Below are positions 8,013 to 15,926 of a stretch of DNA of 64,000 nt, in pieces. Under the pieces are notes generated by a model. It saw only the letters and a list, made by a program, of their open reading frames with translations, ran no database searches and was not told the DNA's origin. Position numbers and translations under genes: made by a program. Position 1 is the first letter of the stretch, and each line of letters opens with the position of its first letter. Source of the DNA: Melioribacteraceae bacterium (GTDB lineage Bacteria; Bacteroidota; Ignavibacteria; Ignavibacteriales; Melioribacteraceae); contig DAOSDY010000003.1 in NCBI GenBank assembly GCA_035362835.1, forward strand, positions 248,001 through 312,000, given 5' to 3'.

Positions 8013-8993
8013 CTATTCCATAATCCTTATAAATGTTTTTTCATCAACAGTAAGCAGGCCATTCGGGACCAGCCGTTCTGTAAGTGATTTCCAATTCGGA
8101 TTCTCGCTGAAGATCTTCTTAAACATCGGCAGAGCTTCTTCAATTCTCCCTTTATTTGCTAATGTTACGGCAGTCCAGTATTGCATTTCAAGGTTATCAG
8201 GAAACATTTTCATAGCGGAAGAATATTCTTCCATCGCCTTATCCATTTCATTCTTTTCGACAGCAAGATCGCCGTTATTCATATGTTCGTACGCGCGGTG
8301 AACTTTAAGTAGCCTTCTCAGTTCCACAAGCGGTTGCTGATGGTCATCTATTCTTAGATCTACTAGGCGGTCCAGCCAGATATTACCGGTCGGTTTTCCT
8401 CTTACAACTAACAATGCAGCCGATTGTTTCCCGCGAATATCGCCCCCTGCATTTTCGGCTGCTTCGAGTGCAGTCATTAATCTTTCGGCTAGCGAGCCTT
8501 TGGAATTCTTATATGCATCGGCCATGGCCGGCCAGACTTTGTCGTTAATCATCATATTTGCCTGAACGGAAAAATTTTCTCCCACAATATTTCCAGCTGG
8601 CTGAATACATTTAGATCCGGTATAAGAGGCGGCCCTGCCTTTGGAATCAAGCACAGCCAGCTGCCTGAAATCCCTTCCTTCATCACTGCTTATCAGAAGA
8701 TCAACAACTTCCTGCGGACTCTTGCCGCTCTTAAGTAATTCTAAACCCCGCGGACCGAAAGAAGGATTGACAAAAGACTGTGTTGCAATTACTCCAACTC
8801 CTGCTTCACCCCAGCTTACGATTGTTCCGACCGAAAACCAGTGGGATTGAACAGCCACACCCATATCGCCGGTCTCCGGATCGAACGCAACTATAGAATA
8901 TGTATGAGCTAACGGTTCATTCGAAAAAAAATTCTGAGCGTTCTTATCGGAAACTAAAACAAGCAATATTAACAGTATCAGATACTTTTTCAT
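8013..8993 (-). CDS. Exported DUF1028 protein with C-terminal TPR-like repeats
   Basis: I start this gene at the ATG at 8993, not the longer frame, because GGAG lies correctly upstream and the protein then begins with a clean signal peptide (about 19 residues). The mature part matches DUF1028, an Ntn-hydrolase-like fold: TYSIVAFDPETGDMGVAVQS at 31-50, then WGEAGVGVIATQSF at 61-74. The last 90 residues carry TPR-like helices, where some relatives have a peptidoglycan-binding domain. The 326-residue protein is probably periplasmic. Substrate is unknown; hydrolase activity is inferred from fold only. Confidence 0.82.
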   Translation of the reverse strand: MKKYLILLILLVLVSDKNAQNFFSNEPLAHTYSIVAFDPETGDMGVAVQSHWFSVGTIVSWGEAGVGVIATQSFVNPSFGPRGLELLKSGKSPQEVVDLLISSDEGRDFRQLAVLDSKGRAASYTGSKCIQPAGNIVGENFSVQANMMINDKVWPAMADAYKNSKGSLAERLMTALEAAENAGGDIRGKQSAALLVVRGKPTGNIWLDRLVDLRIDDHQQPLVELRRLLKVHRAYEHMNNGDLAVEKNEMDKAMEEYSSAMKMFPDNLEMQYWTAVTLANKGRIEEALPMFKKIFSENPNWKSLTERLVPNGLLTVDEKTFIRIME

Positions 8994-9088
8994 AATATTC
9001 TCCAATTGTTTTTTCCAAATTAATGCATCATAAATTTTCAAACAAATTTTTCGCAATGAATTGTTGATCCGGGCGGATTTAATTATGA

Positions 9089-9120
9089 TTTGCTAATAAA
9101 AGAAAACAGACTTATTTTCG
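9089..9120 (+). promoter_or_regulatory. Bacteroidetes-type promoter of the FKBP gene
   Basis: TTTG at 9089-9092 and TATTTTCG at 9113-9120 are 20 bases apart, one mismatch from the TAnnTTTG -7 consensus. The FKBP start codon lies 37 bases downstream with a good GGAG Shine-Dalgarno between. Confidence 0.6.
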
Positions 9121-9157
9121 ACCCCCATAAATAATAATTCAGAGCAATGGAGATAAA

Positions 9158-9856
9158 ATGAAATCAGTAAAAGTTTTTTTGCTTTTTTTTATCGGGTCTG
9201 CAGCTTTACTGGCTCAGAACGATAAGAGCAGTGTTATGTTAAAAACCGTGGATGATTCGGTAAGCTACAGTATCGGTCAGAACATCGGCGTTAATCTCAA
9301 AGATCCTTCGATGAATATAAACTTTGACATACTGATGCAGGGAATTAAAGATGCTGTTTCTGGTCAGCAGAAATTATTAACTGATGAACAAATGCAGGAT
9401 GTTATGATGGCGTTTAACCAGAAAAGAATGGCGCAAATTAAAGAGGAGGAGAAAGCCAGAGGCAGTATTAAAAAAGCCGAAGGAATTAAATTCCTTGAAG
9501 AAAACTCCCGGAAAGAAGGTGTTATTACACTGGCAAGCGGACTTCAATACAAATCACTTGTTAAAGGTGATGGCCCCTCTCCCAAGCCTGAAGACAGAGT
9601 AAAAGTCCATTATACAGGCACTCTTATTAACGGGACAAAATTCGACAGCAGCTATGACCGAAATGAACCTGCAGTATTTGGTGTAACTCAGGTGATTAAA
9701 GGATGGACAGAAGCACTTCAGTTAATGCGCGTTGGTGATAAATGGCAGCTCTTTATACCTTCTGAACTTGCTTACGGCGAGAACGGTGCCGGCGGAGTAA
9801 TAGGACCAAATGAAGTACTGGTTTTCGAAGTTGAATTACTTGGAATTAATCCGTAG
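9158..9856 (+). CDS. Exported FKBP-type peptidyl-prolyl cis-trans isomerase (FkpA/Mip-like)
   Basis: The protein has 232 residues with a 20-residue signal peptide ending in ALLAQ. An N-terminal helical dimerisation domain follows (SYSIGQNIG, FNQKRMAQIKEEEKA, FLEENSRKEGV). The FKBP domain spans roughly residues 130-232, with VHYTGTLINGTKFDSSYDR, the VIKGWTEAL segment and IPSELAYGENGAGG, all hallmarks of an active FKBP fold. This is the FkpA/Mip layout of dimeric periplasmic folding helpers. It has its own promoter, GGAGAT Shine-Dalgarno and a strong terminator, so it is monocistronic. Confidence 0.93.
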   Translation: MKSVKVFLLFFIGSAALLAQNDKSSVMLKTVDDSVSYSIGQNIGVNLKDPSMNINFDILMQGIKDAVSGQQKLLTDEQMQDVMMAFNQKRMAQIKEEEKARGSIKKAEGIKFLEENSRKEGVITLASGLQYKSLVKGDGPSPKPEDRVKVHYTGTLINGTKFDSSYDRNEPAVFGVTQVIKGWTEALQLMRVGDKWQLFIPSELAYGENGAGGVIGPNEVLVFEVELLGINP

Positions 9857-9884
9857 TTAAAATCTGTTGAAGGATACAAATGTA

Positions 9885-9920
9885 ATCTAACCTGTCGTTT
9901 CAGACAGGTTAGATATTTTT
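9885..9920 (+). terminator. Strong intrinsic terminator of the FKBP gene
   Basis: A perfect 12-bp stem (ATCTAACCTGTC paired with GACAGGTTAGAT, loop of six) is followed by ATTTTT. It begins 29 bases after the FKBP stop and its T run reaches the end of the convergent YhcH-like gene. Confidence 0.85.
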
Positions 9921-10473
9921 AAAGAGTTGTTTCGTCTTTGGGTGATTCCGGTTCAGGTTCCTTAATTGTTTCTTGAGCCGGATTCTCTGACATATCAGCG
10001 GCAGGTTCTTCCAACTCAGCAGAATCAATTCTTACTTTAACGACTACCTTTTTAACAGGAGTTGAAAGATTGATTGCAATGCAGGGCATATGCATATCAC
10101 TCGGAAAAAATATTGCAAAATAACCTGCTTCAGCAGTTAGAAAATTACCTTCCCCTTTTAAATAAAGAGCGTCCTTTTCGGGATTATATTCATGTGTTAC
10201 AATCATTTTGTTCTTATGGGAATACCCCATTTTTTCTTTACCGTTAACCATAAACTGAACGTCGATATATTTTTTATGGGCTTCCCATCTGCCGGATGTC
10301 ATCGGTTTTGTATCATACTCCTGGACAATTGCATAAATATTATCCCCGTCAATATCATATCGCCCCGGTTCAATATTGCTAAAATCGTTCGACCTCAGGT
10401 ATTCAAAGGCCTTTTGCAATCTCTCGCCTATCGGGAAGTAGAGCTCTGCATTTTTTAGATGGTCGTATATCAT
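9919..10473 (-). CDS. YhcH/YjgK/YiaL (DUF386, EbgC-like) family protein
   Basis: Residues 1-150 match the DUF386 cupin-like family (YhcH, YiaL, EbgC): the internal EVQY-like motif appears as KKYIDVQFMVNGKEKMGY, and the end has the conserved FFPSDMHMPCIA segment with the metal-binding histidine, followed by KKVVVKV. Relatives act on sugars or sialic acid intermediates or as sugar anomerase-like proteins. Unusually a 35-residue tail rich in Glu and Pro follows the domain, giving 184 residues rather than about 150. The start at 10473 has a clear GAGG Shine-Dalgarno. Confidence 0.87.
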   Translation of the reverse strand: MIYDHLKNAELYFPIGERLQKAFEYLRSNDFSNIEPGRYDIDGDNIYAIVQEYDTKPMTSGRWEAHKKYIDVQFMVNGKEKMGYSHKNKMIVTHEYNPEKDALYLKGEGNFLTAEAGYFAIFFPSDMHMPCIAINLSTPVKKVVVKVRIDSAELEEPAADMSENPAQETIKEPEPESPKDETTL

Positions 10474-10506
10474 AATGCCTCAATCAATTAATGAGAAATT
10501 TTTCAA

Positions 10507-11034
10507 TTATAATTTAAACATCAATCCGCCGAAAATAGCAATGAAGTCGCTCTTCAAGTCATTAACATTCTTAAGGTCTTTCAGTTCACCCATTTTCACA
10601 TAACGGAGATCGCCTGTAACAATTATATTTCCTAATTCAAGTTCAATGCCCGCACCTGCGTGATATCCAACTTCACTTTGAGTCTCAGAAGGAAATGAAG
10701 CTAGAACCCCGCTGTACTCAATTTTGGTATTATACCATCCAAGACCGGCTTCAATATGAATTATAGGTAGAAGCTTAAGCAATGCGGTTGCCATTATAGG
10801 GTATGATGTTGCTTTTACAATGCCGTCCATAAATTCTTCGGTTTTATAACCGATTGATCCTTCAATTGCCAGGCCGCCCAGATTAAGTCTGATGGCACCG
10901 GCAGGCATAAGAACTCCTTTTTCTGCATCGGAAGTTTTAATGTAAGCAACCTGCGGCCCTATTGAGATCGATTGAGGAAAAACGATCGAAAAACCTGCAA
11001 ATAATAGAATGAGTGTAAAGATTGTCCTTTTCAT
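10507..11034 (-). CDS. Small outer-membrane beta-barrel-like exported protein
   Basis: With the start placed at the ATG at 11034 (GGCGGAG Shine-Dalgarno just upstream), the 175-residue product opens with a signal peptide ending near VFPQS. The rest alternates hydrophobic and polar residues in short strands with repeated glycines (GPQVAYIKTS, GAGIELELGNIIVTGDLRYVKMG) and ends in an aromatic/hydrophobic residue set (GGLMFKL), as in small OmpX/OmpW-like barrels. No ligand can be inferred. It sits between a YhcH-like gene and a CocE-like hydrolase on the same strand. Confidence 0.7.
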   Translation of the reverse strand: MKRTIFTLILLFAGFSIVFPQSISIGPQVAYIKTSDAEKGVLMPAGAIRLNLGGLAIEGSIGYKTEEFMDGIVKATSYPIMATALLKLLPIIHIEAGLGWYNTKIEYSGVLASFPSETQSEVGYHAGAGIELELGNIIVTGDLRYVKMGELKDLKNVNDLKSDFIAIFGGLMFKL

Positions 11035-11088
11035 TTCTACTCCGCCTTTGTTGATGTGCAAGTTAACCAAAAATTTTATATACCGAAA

Positions 11089-12945
11089 TTATTTTGTAAT
11101 GGAAAATTGAATTTGTGACGGATATTCCTTTGAAAAATAGATCCTGTGGTTGGCCTTCTGAAAATCCTCCTCTTTAGCATTATAAATATCAACGAACTTT
11201 TGCGGATTCCTGTCGAAGAACGGAAAGAAGCTGCTCTGAACCTGAACCATTATCCGGTGACCTTTCTTGAATGTATGATCGATATCCTGGAGATTTACTT
11301 TCACTTTTGTAACCTCGCCTGGAACAAACGGCTCAGGATTCTCATAACTGTTTCTGAATTTCCCCCTCATAATTTCGTAACGGATAAGCCGCTGGTATCC
11401 GCCCAGTTCTATGTTGTTAGGATTGGGATTTGGGTTCTGCATATCATCCGGGTAGACATCGATTATTTTTACAACCCAGTCGGCATCCGTACCTGTAGTC
11501 GAAACAAAAAGATCGGCTAATACCGGCCCGGTTATGGTTACATCTTCTGTCAAAGGCTCCGTTTCAAATGCAAGAACATCGGGACGGGCGGAGGCGAAAC
11601 GCTGATCTTCACTCATATAAGTCCGGTTGTACATCTGCTGCGAATCATGAAACCTGGATGTGTAAGGAACCGGTTTGGATGGATCACTAAGGTATTCACT
11701 GAATAGTTTTCCGGAACTCGATGGCTTTTCCCAGACAAGCATATTTCCGCTACCGAAATAAAGATTTGCAGGAGTAGTATTTAACGGCGGCCATTCACTG
11801 TGATGAATCCATTTATCATCACCTGTCCTGTAAGTTACAGCTTCGGGAATGTTCAGTTCTCCTTCACCTTTAAGAAAATAATTGAAGAACGGATTTAAGA
11901 TCTTCTCATTGTAATATTCAGATGTGTTTTCAGGAAAATTAAAATCGCCGAATGAACTTCCGTTGCTTCTGGACCATCCACCGTGACTCCATGGTCCCAT
12001 AACAATGTAATTTTTGTTGGTACTGTTTTTTTCTTCTATCGATTTATAGATGTTCAAGGGGCCGTAGAGATCTTCGGAATCGTACCATCCGCCTACGATC
12101 AATGATGCCGGTTTCACATTTTTAAAATGCGGGAGATTATTTCTGGACTGCCAGAATTCATCGTATGTTCCGTGACTTGTAATTGCATTCCAGAACGGAA
12201 GCTTGTTGTGGAAAAATCTTGTCTGGATATTCGGTAAGGGACCGAGGTCTAGGAAAAAATTGTACATATCCGGCGAAGGATAAGGCGGTATCGATTTCCA
12301 GCTTGTGGTCAAACCTTCCCGCGGTTGATCAAATCCTTTAAAAAAATTGAAAGACATTGTTAAAGTCAAAGCACCGTTGTGATGCATATCGTCGCCAATA
12401 AACCAGTCTGATATCGGAGCCTGCGGCGATACGGCTTTCAATGCCGGATGAGAATCGATTAAACTCATAGCTGCATAGAATCCGGGATAGGAAATTCCCC
12501 AGATACCCACTTTGCCGTTATTGAATTTAAGATTTTTCACCAGCCAGTCGATTGTATCGTATGTATCGCTCGGTTCATCGAACTGGTTTCCCTTTTTATG
12601 GGGAATGTAAGCGCGCATATTATCGAATTCACCTTCGCTCATAAATTTTCCGCGGACATCCTGAAAAACGAATATATAGCCGCTTTTCGGGAAGCTGTCG
12701 TTCGGACCGAGAGAATTCGGAAAGTTCTCTTCACCGTACGGTGCCGCTGTATAAGGTGTTCGGATCATTAGAATAGGGTAGTCTTTCGTTGAATCTTTTG
12801 GTGTATAAACAGAAGTGAACAACGTTGTACCGTCCCGCATCGGAATCCGGTATTCTTTTTTATTGTAATTCTCTTTTATCCACTCCCGTCCCTGACCGAA
12901 TACGGAAAACGAGACTAATAAGAAAAGAAGGATTATTTTCTTCAT
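11089..12945 (-). CDS. CocE/NonD family exported hydrolase
   Basis: This 618-residue protein has an 18-residue signal peptide (ends SVFGQ). The X-Pro dipeptidyl-peptidase/CocE S15 catalytic features are visible: nucleophile in GIWGISYPGFYA near residue 155, an Asp in GGWYDSED, and a His in GPWSHGGW. The C-terminal jelly-roll domain typical of the family is present, with VTITGPVLADLFVSTTGTDADWVVKI and a terminal YPSQIQFSI strand. Family members cleave esters, beta-lactam amides or Xaa-Pro bonds. The start has CCGGAG well placed. Substrate is not predictable; periplasmic or surface location is inferred. Confidence 0.9.
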   Translation of the reverse strand: MKKIILLFLLVSFSVFGQGREWIKENYNKKEYRIPMRDGTTLFTSVYTPKDSTKDYPILMIRTPYTAAPYGEENFPNSLGPNDSFPKSGYIFVFQDVRGKFMSEGEFDNMRAYIPHKKGNQFDEPSDTYDTIDWLVKNLKFNNGKVGIWGISYPGFYAAMSLIDSHPALKAVSPQAPISDWFIGDDMHHNGALTLTMSFNFFKGFDQPREGLTTSWKSIPPYPSPDMYNFFLDLGPLPNIQTRFFHNKLPFWNAITSHGTYDEFWQSRNNLPHFKNVKPASLIVGGWYDSEDLYGPLNIYKSIEEKNSTNKNYIVMGPWSHGGWSRSNGSSFGDFNFPENTSEYYNEKILNPFFNYFLKGEGELNIPEAVTYRTGDDKWIHHSEWPPLNTTPANLYFGSGNMLVWEKPSSSGKLFSEYLSDPSKPVPYTSRFHDSQQMYNRTYMSEDQRFASARPDVLAFETEPLTEDVTITGPVLADLFVSTTGTDADWVVKIIDVYPDDMQNPNPNPNNIELGGYQRLIRYEIMRGKFRNSYENPEPFVPGEVTKVKVNLQDIDHTFKKGHRIMVQVQSSFFPFFDRNPQKFVDIYNAKEEDFQKANHRIYFSKEYPSQIQFSITK

Positions 12946-12961
12946 TATATTAACTCCGGAA

Positions 12962-13444
12962 TTAATTTTCAGTTTTTAATTTCTGCCAGTCGGATAAATT
13001 TCTGTTCATCTGATTGATATGAACATCAACGTGATTCGAATAGATTTCCAGCCATTGGTCAAGATTTACTTTTCCCCTTTCAGGATGCAAAACATAATTA
13101 TTCCATTTGGAATTTGGCAGCTTTTCAAGCAGCTTAACGGTTAATACTCTCAGAAAGGCAAATAATTCCAATGCTGTATCTATATCCTGCTTGTTATAAT
13201 TCAATTCTTCTGCCCAAAGATCCTGATTATAAATCATAATTTCGGAACCCGGTTCGGCAATAATCTTGCGGCATCGCGAATACGCAACGGCTTCACTGTC
13301 GGCCATGTGTATTATAATTTCCCGTATGCTCCATTTGTCGGGCGAAGGTTTGAAATCAAATGCCTGTTTGGGGTAATTTTGAAGTGCTATTCTTAATTTG
13401 TCGAATCCGTTTCTGAAATTTTTCAGATTTTTTGAACGATCCAT
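12962..13444 (-). CDS. DinB/YfiT-like four-helix protein
   Basis: A 160-residue DinB-like protein: the N-terminal helix carries PDKWSIREIIIHMADSEA with the metal-binding His (IHMADSE), and the final helix carries YSNHVDVHINQM, giving two further histidines. DinB-fold enzymes bind a metal and often act as thiol-dependent transferases. Strong Shine-Dalgarno (GGGGGG). It lies 17 bases upstream of the CocE-like hydrolase and 14 bases downstream of the nucleotidyltransferase, so it is probably in the same operon. A second DinB-like gene is at 17.5 kb. Confidence 0.85.
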   Translation of the reverse strand: MDRSKNLKNFRNGFDKLRIALQNYPKQAFDFKPSPDKWSIREIIIHMADSEAVAYSRCRKIIAEPGSEIMIYNQDLWAEELNYNKQDIDTALELFAFLRVLTVKLLEKLPNSKWNNYVLHPERGKVNLDQWLEIYSNHVDVHINQMNRNLSDWQKLKTEN

Positions 13445-13458
13445 GTGCCCCCCGCTAT

Positions 13459-14181
13459 TTAACCGGGTATAATTTTTTCTGCTTCAGTTAATTTCTCTTT
13501 TTTCCCGAGATCAAGAAACAAAGAATTGCTGTGATCAAAATAAACTATTCTGCTTTTATTTGCGATCTGAAGATAAAGATCGACCAGGGAGAAAATACTC
13601 TCCTCCGGCATGAGTTTAAAAATCTCCGGTTCAACAATCTGAATCCCGCTGAATGCCATTTCCGACATTTCACCTTCAGGAAGTCGGGTGTTTCTAATTT
13701 CTCCTGTTTTGATATTTTTCCAGCCGCACAATTTTTTTTCGTGATCGAATAAAAAATACCGGGATGACTTCCGTTTTTGAACAGCAAGAGTTGCTATTGA
13801 GTTGTTTCCCAGATGTTGTTTATAAAGTCCGGTCAGGTTTATATCTGAAATGATATCTACATTATGAATTAGAAATGGTTTTTCGTCGCTGAAGAACCAC
13901 CGGACATTTTTAAGTCCGCCGCCTGTATCGAGAAGGAGATTAGATTCATCGGAGACGGCAATTTCAACTCCCCGGAATTTTTTTCTGTTAAGGAAATCGA
14001 TTACCTGTCCCGCAAAATGATGTACATTTACGATGATGGACTTAAAGCCGGATTCAGAAATTTTTTTTATCGCATACTCAAGAAGGGTAATCCCGTTAAC
14101 CTCAATAAGCGCTTTCGGTTTATTGTCGGTTAAAGGCTTAAGTCGTGTTCCGAGTCCTGCTGCAAGTATGAAAGCTTTCAT
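13459..14181 (-). CDS. Sugar-1-phosphate nucleotidyltransferase (MurU-like)
   Basis: The first residues give the nucleotidyltransferase signature AGLGTRLKPLTDNKPKALIEV (G-x-G-T-R...K-P-K). The metal-binding HNVDIISD follows near residue 97, and MAFSGIQIVEPEIF near residue 175. At 240 residues it matches short MurNAc-1-phosphate uridylyltransferases (MurU) rather than the longer RmlA/GlmU proteins. It lies 12 bases after the kinase-RapZ gene on the same strand, the same partner order as amgK-murU in pseudomonads, where they salvage peptidoglycan amino sugars to UDP-MurNAc. The pairing supports a MurU-like role; the actual substrate is inference. Confidence 0.8.
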   Translation of the reverse strand: MKAFILAAGLGTRLKPLTDNKPKALIEVNGITLLEYAIKKISESGFKSIIVNVHHFAGQVIDFLNRKKFRGVEIAVSDESNLLLDTGGGLKNVRWFFSDEKPFLIHNVDIISDINLTGLYKQHLGNNSIATLAVQKRKSSRYFLFDHEKKLCGWKNIKTGEIRNTRLPEGEMSEMAFSGIQIVEPEIFKLMPEESIFSLVDLYLQIANKSRIVYFDHSNSLFLDLGKKEKLTEAEKIIPG

Positions 14182-14193
14182 CCGAATAATTTA

Positions 14194-15624
14194 TTAACCC
14201 GAAAATTTTGTATGAGTAAGTATAACATTAATATCATATTTGCTTCTTAGATATGAAGCAAGGGACTCGGCACAGAAAACCGAACGGTGCTGCCCGCCTG
14301 TACATCCGTAGTTTATCATCAGGTCGGTCCATCCCCGTTCAATATAGTTTTTAACGGATTGTTCAACTATGTCGGTCGATTCCTTAAGGAATTTCATTGC
14401 TTCGGGCTGTGATTCAAGGAATTCTTTTACAGGAAGATCTTTTCCTGTAAGGTGCTTGTACTTTTCTATACGGCCGGGATTGGGAATAGCCCTGCAGTCG
14501 AATACAAATCCTCCTCCATTTCCGGTGAAATCGGAAGGGATTCGCTCCCGGTAGGAGAAACTGCTGATCCGTACATTCAGCTTACCCGTTGATTGAGAGG
14601 GGAGAGGGAAAAAACCGCTGTTCATTTTATCAATGATTAATCCAAAGCAGTTATAAAGCTCCGGCATTTTCAAACGGATCTTTTTTGAATTTAATACCGA
14701 TTCGAGATTGTTAATAGCAAAAGCAATACTCGTAATAAAATGAGCTTTACCCTGAAAATATCCTCTATACCCGTAAGCACCCAGCATCTGAAGTATGCGG
14801 ATCAATGCAAAATCGTAGAAATATTTTTTGAATTGTTTTGAATCGATCTTTTTCAATTTATTAACCGACTCGATATAAAATTCGAGCAGTTCACTTCTAA
14901 GCTGTCCATCGAAATTTAACTTGGAACTGAAAAGAAAAGAAACCGCATCGTACTGAAGCGGACCTTTTCTACCGCCCTGAAAATCTATAAAGAATAATTC
15001 CTCATCTAAAACCATTATGTTTCGCGAATTGAAGTCGCGGTACATAAAATAATTTTTTTCGGCTTTTAAGAGATGTCCGGTTAATGTTGAAAAATCCTCC
15101 TCAAGTTTCTGCTCGTCGAATTGGATGCCGGCAAGTTTCAGAAAGTAATACTTGAAGTAGTTTAAATCCCAGAGAATCGATTGCCTGTCGAATGAAGGCC
15201 GAGGGTAGCATTTATTATAATCAATTCCTTTCGAACCGTGAATCTGGAATCGGGTAAGATCAATTAATGATCTTTGGATCAAATCAAGATCGTAAGGTGA
15301 GAATTGTTTCTTACCGGCCGGTAATGTGAGAATATTGAATAAAGTCTGATCCCCCAAATCTTCAATCAGGTAGATATTCTCTTTCTGATCCGAAGCATAA
15401 ATCCGCGGAACATTCAGATTAATTTTTTTAAAATGTTTTGCGAGGTAAGCAAATGCCGAATTCTCTCGCTTATCGGGATTATATACTCCAACAGCCGAAT
15501 TTTTTATTCCTCGCAATCGGTAGTATTTCCTTGCAGATCCTGATTCAGGAAGGGGAGTAAATGAAACTGATCTTTCGCCGGACCACTTCCCGAAAAGATT
15601 TTCCAGTTTATTTCTTACATTCAT
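14194..15624 (-). CDS. AmgK-like sugar kinase fused to a RapZ C-terminal domain
   Basis: Residues 1 to about 330 form an aminoglycoside-phosphotransferase-like kinase: YLIEDLGDQTLF near 108, the catalytic loop YRDFNSRNIM near 195 (Asp and Asn in place) and a DFQGGRKGP metal motif. From about 352 to the end the protein matches the C-terminal domain of RapZ: FDCRAIPNPGR at 375-385, LTGKDLPV, and GCTGGQHRS at 440-448. In enterobacteria that RapZ domain senses glucosamine-6-phosphate and binds the GlmZ small RNA; the RapZ N-terminal P-loop domain is absent here. Next to it is a MurU-like nucleotidyltransferase. I infer an amino-sugar kinase with a built-in amino-sugar sensor. It is probably in an operon with the preceding zinc-ribbon gene (6-base gap). 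Confidence 0.85.
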   Translation of the reverse strand: MNVRNKLENLFGKWSGERSVSFTPLPESGSARKYYRLRGIKNSAVGVYNPDKRENSAFAYLAKHFKKINLNVPRIYASDQKENIYLIEDLGDQTLFNILTLPAGKKQFSPYDLDLIQRSLIDLTRFQIHGSKGIDYNKCYPRPSFDRQSILWDLNYFKYYFLKLAGIQFDEQKLEEDFSTLTGHLLKAEKNYFMYRDFNSRNIMVLDEELFFIDFQGGRKGPLQYDAVSFLFSSKLNFDGQLRSELLEFYIESVNKLKKIDSKQFKKYFYDFALIRILQMLGAYGYRGYFQGKAHFITSIAFAINNLESVLNSKKIRLKMPELYNCFGLIIDKMNSGFFPLPSQSTGKLNVRISSFSYRERIPSDFTGNGGGFVFDCRAIPNPGRIEKYKHLTGKDLPVKEFLESQPEAMKFLKESTDIVEQSVKNYIERGWTDLMINYGCTGGQHRSVFCAESLASYLRSKYDINVILTHTKFSG

Positions 15625-15630
15625 AATTCA

Positions 15631-15870
15631 CTAATTCGAAATTTCAGGTTGACTAAAGTACCATTCAATTCTTGAGCATTGAGTACAGATTAAAGCAGAA
15701 GCAGTTCTATTCGCCCAGTCGAACCCGAAAAATGTCATGGCGGTTGTATTCAATAAAACATCCCGGGCTTCAAACTTGTCGTGCCCGCAATTAGGGCAAA
15801 CAATTTTCTTCCCCATATTCCTGTAAGAAGCGATGAATGGTTGTTTCGGATTTCTGTCGAATATACCCAT
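15631..15870 (-). CDS. Small zinc-ribbon protein
   Basis: This 79-residue protein has two CxxC pairs, C25-C28 (CPNCG) and C62-C65 (CTQC), spaced 33 residues apart, which fits one zinc ribbon. Between them lies an aromatic segment. There is no signal peptide. It has a good GGAGTT Shine-Dalgarno and ends 6 bases before the kinase-RapZ gene. Function is unknown; zinc ribbons of this size bind nucleic acid or protein. Confidence 0.75.
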   Translation of the reverse strand: MGIFDRNPKQPFIASYRNMGKKIVCPNCGHDKFEARDVLLNTTAMTFFGFDWANRTASALICTQCSRIEWYFSQPEISN

Positions 15871-15926
15871 TTAGAACTCCAATTTATTAATAGAATTAAC
15901 CGGCAAATTAATTATTACTTACTCTA

